Source of the DNA: Alphaproteobacteria bacterium
Lineage (GTDB): Bacteria; Pseudomonadota; Alphaproteobacteria; Caedimonadales; UBA9215
Direction: 5' to 3'
Length of the DNA: 32,324 nucleotides
Assembly (NCBI GenBank): GCA_024280495.1
Contig: JAJRPZ010000098.1
Location: 1-32,324, forward strand
Shown here one piece after another: positions 27,400-32,324 of the stretch. The notes below the pieces were generated by a model. That model was given only the letters and a program-made list of their open reading frames with translations. It was not told the DNA's origin and searched no databases. The position numbers and the translations under genes are program-made. Numbering within the stretch: position 1 is the stretch's first letter; each line of letters opens with the position of its first letter.

Positions 27400-29598
27400 T
27401 TATTTAGCAGATCTGACCTGTGATTTATTAAGCATTTCTATGATTTTAGCCTTTGGCCCATCGGCAACAAGGCGCCCTCCATCCATGACCACGAGGCGAT
27501 CAACAAGACTTAATAAGGGGACACGGTGAGTAATAAGAATAAAAGTTTTATCTTTGAGGTACTCACCTAATCTTATGGCAAGACGGGCCTCAGATGCATT
27601 ATCCATCATGGCAGTTGGTTCATCCATGATGAAAATAGAGGGATCGCGCACAAGAGCTCTTGCGATAGCAATGGTTTGACGCTGACCACCAGAAAGCATA
27701 CTTCCGCCTTCACCAACGGGCATGTCAAAACCTTGAGGATGATGGCGAACAAAATTTAAAACACCTGAAATTTCTGCGGCACGCATAAAGCTCTCTTCAT
27801 CAATATCACTACTACCAAAAGTGATATTTTCACGAACGGAACCAAAAAAAAGATAAATATCTTGCGGTGCATAACCAATATTATGACGTAAATCAGCTGG
27901 GTCAATTTGACGAATATCTGTACCGTCGATAATGATGGATCCTTTTTGAGGTGTATAAAGGCTTAAGGTAAGTTTTTCAATGGTGGATTTACCAGATCCA
28001 ATGCGCCCTAAAAAGGCAAGTTTTTCTCCTGCTTTAATCTTTAGGGAGAAATCGCGTAAAGCTAAATTTTCTTGCCCAGGATAAGAAAAATCAATGCCGT
28101 GGTATTCAATATCCCCTTTTAAGTTTGGACGATGTAAAAAAGTTTTACCTTCAGGGCGCTCACTTGGTAAATGAATAATATCATCAAGGGCTTTAAGTGC
28201 CACCATAGAGTGGTTAAATCGTGTCAAAAGAGAAACCATCTGGGCAAGGGGCGCAAGGGCACGCGCCGATAAAATAGAACTGGCAATCAGTGCTCCCATG
28301 GTTATTTCTCCCTCTGCAATAAGATAAACACCAACGATAACCACAAAGATATAGGATAGCTGTTGCACAAGGGCAGAGTAGTTCATGGCAAGGGCAGCAA
28401 AAAACTTTAATGCCTTGGAGGATTGTGAAGATTCGCTAACAAAACGCTCCCAATTGCGTTGCATTCGCCCTTCCGCGCCAAAGGCTTTAATGGTTTCAAG
28501 GCCATTTATAGCTTCTACCAAAAGAGCATGTTTTTGGGCTCCTTCTCTAAAGGTTCGACGTACCCAATTGGTTAATGGCGTATGAATAAGAACAGCACCG
28601 ATAATAATAAGGGGGATAGCGACAAGAGGGACATAAACAACAGGACCAGCAATCCAATATACTATCAAAAGAAACATAAAGATAAAGGGGAGGTCAACCA
28701 TGGCAATAAGGGTCGCCGATGAGAAAAATTCTCGTAATGTTTCAAACTCACGCACTTCATTTGCAAAACCACCAGAAGAGGCAGGTCTTGATGAAAGTTG
28801 CATACGCATAATGGTCTCAAATATCCGAGACCCAAGTAAAACGTCCGCTTTTTGTCCAGCAGAGTCCACAAAATAAACACGTAAGCCCTTGAGAATAAAG
28901 TCAAAAATGAAGACGAGAATAATACCAATGGCCAAAACCCAGAGGGTTTCAATGGCGCTATTTGGCACGACGCGGTCATAAACATTCATAGTGAATAGAG
29001 GGCTGGCCGCGGCAAATAAATTAATAAGAATGGCTGCTAGGCCAACCTGAATATATAAGCGCCATGATTTTTTAATGGTTCCCCAAAACCAAGCTCGGGG
29101 TTTATCAACCTCCAAATCAAGGGATCTTTGATCATATTTATATATTTTTTTTACAAAAATACATACCCCTGCATAAAGCTCCTTTAAATCTTCCCCCGTA
29201 AGGGAAACTGACCCGCGCCCCATTTCTGGGAAAATGATTTCATATGTGTTTTTCTCGTGATCAAGACTGACTAAAAGACAAGATTTATCGCCTTTTAGTA
29301 TCAAGATACATGGTAATGTATAGGGGGAAATAGCCTCTATTTTTTTTTGCACCAATCGTGCTGCTAAATTCGCTCGTGACGCGGCACGGGGAAATAAATT
29401 AGGGGTAAGAAGACCTTTTTCCAAGGGAAGCCCTGCCTTAAGAGCACTTGAAGACGTTGGCTGTCCTAAAATATGTGTTAGGGTTTCAAGACAAGCTAAC
29501 AGAGGATCGTCATTATTGGCTATTCCAAGATCCCACTCATTATGGATCGTCGTTTTAGTTGTGGTTATTTTCTTTTTTAATGTCTTCGTTTTTGACAT
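27400..29598 (-). CDS. Type I secretion permease/ATPase (LssB/LapB-like ABC exporter)
   Basis: 732 residues. An N-terminal C39-like domain (about 28-155, DPLLACLETLTHILGQPTSS) appears non-peptidase: it has no DCGPAAL-type active site. A six-helix exporter domain (about 180-460) and an ABC domain follow. The ABC domain has Walker A GRIGSGKST (531-539), signature LSGGQRQ (635-641), Walker B FIMDEP (656-661) and the switch His691. The overall pattern fits the LssB/LapB branch that exports large RTX-type adhesins or enzymes in one step without cleaving a double-Gly leader. Divergent from the TolC-family gene across 131 bp. No candidate substrate is encoded in the window. Confidence 0.95.
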   Translation of the reverse strand: MSKTKTLKKKITTTKTTIHNEWDLGIANNDDPLLACLETLTHILGQPTSSSALKAGLPLEKGLLTPNLFPRAASRANLAARLVQKKIEAISPYTLPCILILKGDKSCLLVSLDHEKNTYEIIFPEMGRGSVSLTGEDLKELYAGVCIFVKKIYKYDQRSLDLEVDKPRAWFWGTIKKSWRLYIQVGLAAILINLFAAASPLFTMNVYDRVVPNSAIETLWVLAIGIILVFIFDFILKGLRVYFVDSAGQKADVLLGSRIFETIMRMQLSSRPASSGGFANEVREFETLREFFSSATLIAMVDLPFIFMFLLIVYWIAGPVVYVPLVAIPLIIIGAVLIHTPLTNWVRRTFREGAQKHALLVEAINGLETIKAFGAEGRMQRNWERFVSESSQSSKALKFFAALAMNYSALVQQLSYIFVVIVGVYLIAEGEITMGALIASSILSARALAPLAQMVSLLTRFNHSMVALKALDDIIHLPSERPEGKTFLHRPNLKGDIEYHGIDFSYPGQENLALRDFSLKIKAGEKLAFLGRIGSGKSTIEKLTLSLYTPQKGSIIIDGTDIRQIDPADLRHNIGYAPQDIYLFFGSVRENITFGSSDIDEESFMRAAEISGVLNFVRHHPQGFDMPVGEGGSMLSGGQRQTIAIARALVRDPSIFIMDEPTAMMDNASEARLAIRLGEYLKDKTFILITHRVPLLSLVDRLVVMDGGRLVADGPKAKIIEMLNKSQVRSAK

Positions 29599-29610
29599 GA
29601 CCTACCCTTT

Positions 29611-29632
29611 TGTGCGACGTGTGTGCGACGTG
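29611..29632. repeat. 11-bp tandem duplication in the divergent secretion promoter region
   Basis: TGTGCGACGTG is present twice in perfect tandem (29611-29621 and 29622-29632), 13 bases upstream of the ABC exporter start and about 100 bases upstream of the TolC-family start. It may be a regulator site or a slippage event; it is more GC-rich than its surroundings. Confidence 0.7.
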
Positions 29633-29729
29633 AACGCAGTAATAAAATATAGCATACAATGGAAATGGTTCAATTTTAATGAATTTGTTGCTATTATAAT
29701 TGAAATAGAGAAGAAAAACAAAACAGGGA

Positions 29730-31172
29730 ATGAATATTATTATGTTTAAAATAGACTTTAATGCAAATATACGATCATATAAAGCATTGGTTTTTATAGC
29801 ATTACCTCTTTTAGTAACAGACGTTATTTCAGTGGAAAAGAAAATGACTTTTTCGGAAATAACTAAGGTCTTTCAAAAAGAAAAATCAGTGAACAACATA
29901 GGAAATGCCATTCAAAAAGCCTTAACCACTCACCCAGAAATTCTTTTTCAAAAAGTAGAGCGCGATGCTTCTCGTCATAGAATCACACAATCCGTTGGTA
30001 ATTTTTTACCAAACCTGAATCTCAGAAGCGGCGTTGGTAAAGAATATGTACGACAAAGCTTTGTTGGCGCTAATGCTGGGTCGGTAGGTCGGTTATCATT
30101 ACCAGTGCGGGCAAGTTCAAATCAATTTCGTAGTGACCATTCCATTCGATTAACACAAAAACTATTTGATGGTTTCAACACTCCTTATGACATTAAAAAG
30201 TCAAAACAAGAATTTTTTCGAAGTTCAAAAAATGTAGAAGAAGCTCAAATTCTTATCGCATTTGATGTTTTTGATCGTTACATCTCTGTTCGTCGATTTG
30301 AGCGTTTATTACGTCTTGCGAATCAAAATGTGCATGTACATCAATCCATCTTAAAAAAAATAATCAAACTAGTTAAAGGTGGAGAAGCCACAACTGCCGA
30401 TGAGCAATCTGTTCGGGCGCGTTTATTTGATGCTAAAGCTGCCGTTGGGGATATTCAAGGTGATTTACAAACGGCCTATGCGAATTTCAAGGAAACAACA
30501 GGGGTTGAAGCAAGAAAACTTCAAGCCCCCACATTCAACGAAAAATTAATTCCAGAAACGGTTATGGAAGCCCTTAAAATAGCACAAAAACAAAATCGTT
30601 CCGTTGTGGTTGCGAGGTCATCTCAAAAAGTGACTCAGTCAGAATTTAATAAATCTGCGTCACCCTTTATGCCCTCCATTGATCTCGAAATTGAAGCCAA
30701 AAAAAGTTTCAATGTAGGGGGCAAACGCGGTTATGAAACAAACGTAAGTGGGCAATTGGTTACAACTTTCAATATTTCCAATGGGGGTAAAGACATTGGT
30801 CGCCGTCGTGAATTACGTTCGAAAATGGCTGCGGCTAAATATCGCACCCAATTAGAGGTGCGGCGCGCTGAAAAAGAAACACGTGTCTCTTATACAGAAA
30901 TGATGAGCGCACATCAGCAATCTAAATTCTTACGTAAGGCAGTGAATTCTAAACAGTCCGTGCGTAATATTTATATGAAACAATTCCAAGCTGGCTCCAG
31001 AAGCTTCATTGATATCTTGGATGCAAGTCATGACTATTTCTTGGCCAAGGGATCTTTGATCACGGTTGATGCCCTAGGTGATCTGGCTTCAGCCCGTGTC
31101 TTGGCTTCCATGGGAACTTTACTTCTCATGTTCGAAACCATTAATCAGCCACAGGATAATTTTCAAGGATAG
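29730..31172 (+). CDS. TolC-family outer-membrane efflux/secretion protein
   Basis: 480 residues. The N-terminal hydrophobic segment (SYKALVFIALPLLVTDVI) is a probable signal peptide. Two OEP repeats follow, the first from about IGNAIQKALTTHPEILFQKVERD and the second from about MEALKIAQKQNRSVVVARSS, each with long helices. KQFQAGSRSFIDILDASHDYF is the typical motif near the end. It forms the outer-membrane channel-tunnel of the type I exporter encoded divergently. The start is uncertain: AGGGA directly abuts the ATG at 29730, so the ATG at 29742 may be used, shortening it by four residues. Its 3' end overlaps the convergent SDR-type gene by 32 bp, with no terminator visible between them. Confidence 0.93.
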   Translation: MNIIMFKIDFNANIRSYKALVFIALPLLVTDVISVEKKMTFSEITKVFQKEKSVNNIGNAIQKALTTHPEILFQKVERDASRHRITQSVGNFLPNLNLRSGVGKEYVRQSFVGANAGSVGRLSLPVRASSNQFRSDHSIRLTQKLFDGFNTPYDIKKSKQEFFRSSKNVEEAQILIAFDVFDRYISVRRFERLLRLANQNVHVHQSILKKIIKLVKGGEATTADEQSVRARLFDAKAAVGDIQGDLQTAYANFKETTGVEARKLQAPTFNEKLIPETVMEALKIAQKQNRSVVVARSSQKVTQSEFNKSASPFMPSIDLEIEAKKSFNVGGKRGYETNVSGQLVTTFNISNGGKDIGRRRELRSKMAAAKYRTQLEVRRAEKETRVSYTEMMSAHQQSKFLRKAVNSKQSVRNIYMKQFQAGSRSFIDILDASHDYFLAKGSLITVDALGDLASARVLASMGTLLLMFETINQPQDNFQG

Positions 31173-32324
31173 CAAGAGCCTCTTGATACTCTCTTTTGGA
31201 TAAAAACGTAAATATTTTATCACTGGTCTCTTTGTCCTCAGGCCATTGATAAGATGTTTTTTGTTTTGCTGATGTGAAAATAGGTTTTTGAGATAGTGGT
31301 AATCCATGGGAATAAGCATGAACTAAAGCATCAAATGTTATAATTTTCATATCAAAATTTTGATCCATATCAAAACTGATATTACCCATGATAGAAGAGA
31401 TAACATGTCCTATAATATAAGAACCATAAGACGGCGTGACAACGGAAATATCATTAGAGTAAACCTTATGCTTTCCTGGATTTTGGAAAAATAAATTAGA
31501 ATTTTCTGCAATAAAAGGGAGGTGAATAGCCCTGTAGGTTGTTTTTTCCACATGGCCAATGGAACTAAAGGACCGTAACATAGGATTCATAATATGGGAA
31601 AGTTTTGTTCCATAATGTAAATGAGGTTCTTCTTGGGTGATGAAATAATAATGAGATACGTTGGCAGCCTCACTAGCTTGGGCAAGTTTTTTATTCTCAG
31701 TAATATAAACATCAAAAGAAAAATTAGGATTCAAAGGTTCGAAAATAGCTGCCTCGAAAGCACGTAAATTAAGCACAATGTCAACGGATGATTTATTAAG
31801 TAAGGGCACCAAATTTTCATCCAACAGTGGTGGTGACTCGAAAGTCATTTTTACAAGAGGCTTTGCCCCGTGAACCAAAGGAATCGCAAGGCGATTTAAT
31901 GTTTTTTCAAGGGCAACAAGAGCAGAAACATTCTGATCCCACATCAGTAAATGTGCGGCCCCACTTTTAACAATATCCGCACATAGAGCTCGACCAATAG
32001 ACGTTGTGGCCCCTTGAATAAGAATAGTTTTGCCCACAAGAGAGCCTAAAGGGTGGGATGGGATGTCACGGTGAAAATAATCTTCAACACCAAGAGTTGA
32101 AACCTTCAAAGACACATGGGGTACTATTTTTGCAAAAGACACATTGTATTTTTCTAGCGCCGTCACAAGAGAGCTAGCTTTTGAACCAAGGTAAGAGTCT
32201 TCAAGAATCAATATTTGATGGGGGTGAAGACCATCAGCATTGAAATTATCAATCAAATCAGGTAAGTCTTCTGGAGTTCCTAAAACCTCATATCCTTCAA
32301 GAAATTCAGGTCTCGAATTAAGGG
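31141..32324 (-). CDS. CapD/FlaA1-like nucleotide-sugar SDR protein, degenerate (5' partial)
   Basis: The frame is open to the window end, so the N-terminus is missing; residues before a possible TTG at 32256 read EFLEGYEVLGTPEDLPDLID, matching the linker domain of CapD/FlaA1/WbpM proteins. An SDR domain follows with GKTILIQGATTSIGRALCAD, the counterpart of GKTVLVTGAGGSIGSEL, then FEPLNPNFSFDVYITENKKL and VYSNDISVVTPSYGSYII. Such enzymes are 4,6-dehydratases or epimerases of UDP-sugars in polysaccharide and glycan synthesis. Here the middle glycine of the nucleotide motif is Thr, and the active-site segment usually near STDKAVNPTNVMGATK reads ITQEEPHLHYGTK, so the usual Asp-Lys and Met are not in place. 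It may be inactive or changed in specificity. Confidence 0.75.
   Translation of the reverse strand, partial: LNSRPEFLEGYEVLGTPEDLPDLIDNFNADGLHPHQILILEDSYLGSKASSLVTALEKYNVSFAKIVPHVSLKVSTLGVEDYFHRDIPSHPLGSLVGKTILIQGATTSIGRALCADIVKSGAAHLLMWDQNVSALVALEKTLNRLAIPLVHGAKPLVKMTFESPPLLDENLVPLLNKSSVDIVLNLRAFEAAIFEPLNPNFSFDVYITENKKLAQASEAANVSHYYFITQEEPHLHYGTKLSHIMNPMLRSFSSIGHVEKTTYRAIHLPFIAENSNLFFQNPGKHKVYSNDISVVTPSYGSYIIGHVISSIMGNISFDMDQNFDMKIITFDALVHAYSHGLPLSQKPIFTSAKQKTSYQWPEDKETSDKIFTFLSKREYQEALAILENYPVAD

Overview
The window looks like chromosomal DNA of an AT-rich alphaproteobacterium, probably a host-associated member of the Holosporales/Caedibacter-like lineages. The evidence is a split three-subunit proton-translocating transhydrogenase (pntAA-pntAB-pntB), an mdh-sucC-sucD cluster, a complex I NDUFA12 homologue followed by mlaD and a DUF2155 gene (an arrangement I recall as typical of Alphaproteobacteria), and several outer-membrane proteins. 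The lineage call is inference from gene content, not from a marker tree.

Layout. 1-2944 (+): a DegP/HtrA-type periplasmic protease (5' end outside the window) and a YifB/ComM AAA+ protein. 3150-6169 (-): the pnt operon. 6277-7035: an OmpA-type beta-barrel gene with a strong terminator and a hairpin that pairs with its own ribosome-binding site. 7211-10970 (-): greA, then glmU-glmS, which supply UDP-GlcNAc. 11166-14216 (-): mdh-sucC-sucD. 14217-16651: a porin gene flanked by mobile or repetitive debris, namely a palindromic repeat split by a small element and a 465-bp relic with 25-bp terminal inverted repeats and the C-terminus of a dead transposase. 16652-24285 (-): a long translation/transcription cluster, rimP-nusA-infB-(small secreted protein)-def-fmt-truA, apparently driven from a promoter near 24400 with an intrinsic terminator in its leader. 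24474-25928 (+): NDUFA12-mlaD-DUF2155. 26037-31172: a type I secretion system, with adaptor and ABC transporter on the minus strand and a divergent TolC-family gene. 31141-32324 (-): part of a degenerate CapD/FlaA1-like nucleotide-sugar SDR protein, cut by the window end.

How the genes work together. Most genes are housekeeping: redox balance and TCA cycle (pnt, mdh, sucCD), envelope precursors (glmU, glmS), and formyl-Met translation initiation (infB, fmt, def) with tRNA modification (truA). The envelope theme recurs in HtrA, two barrel proteins, MlaD, the type I exporter and the polysaccharide-type protein.

The least ordinary material is non-coding: (i) a 104-bp palindromic repeat family with three copies, one of which supplies the last residues and stop codon of the DUF2155 protein and another split by a roughly 100-bp insertion; (ii) a 13-bp inverted repeat that would hide the Shine-Dalgarno sequence of the omp gene; (iii) a promoter-leader-terminator arrangement before rimP-nusA-infB that looks like an attenuator. 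I found no CRISPR array, tRNA, rRNA, or defence or conflict system.
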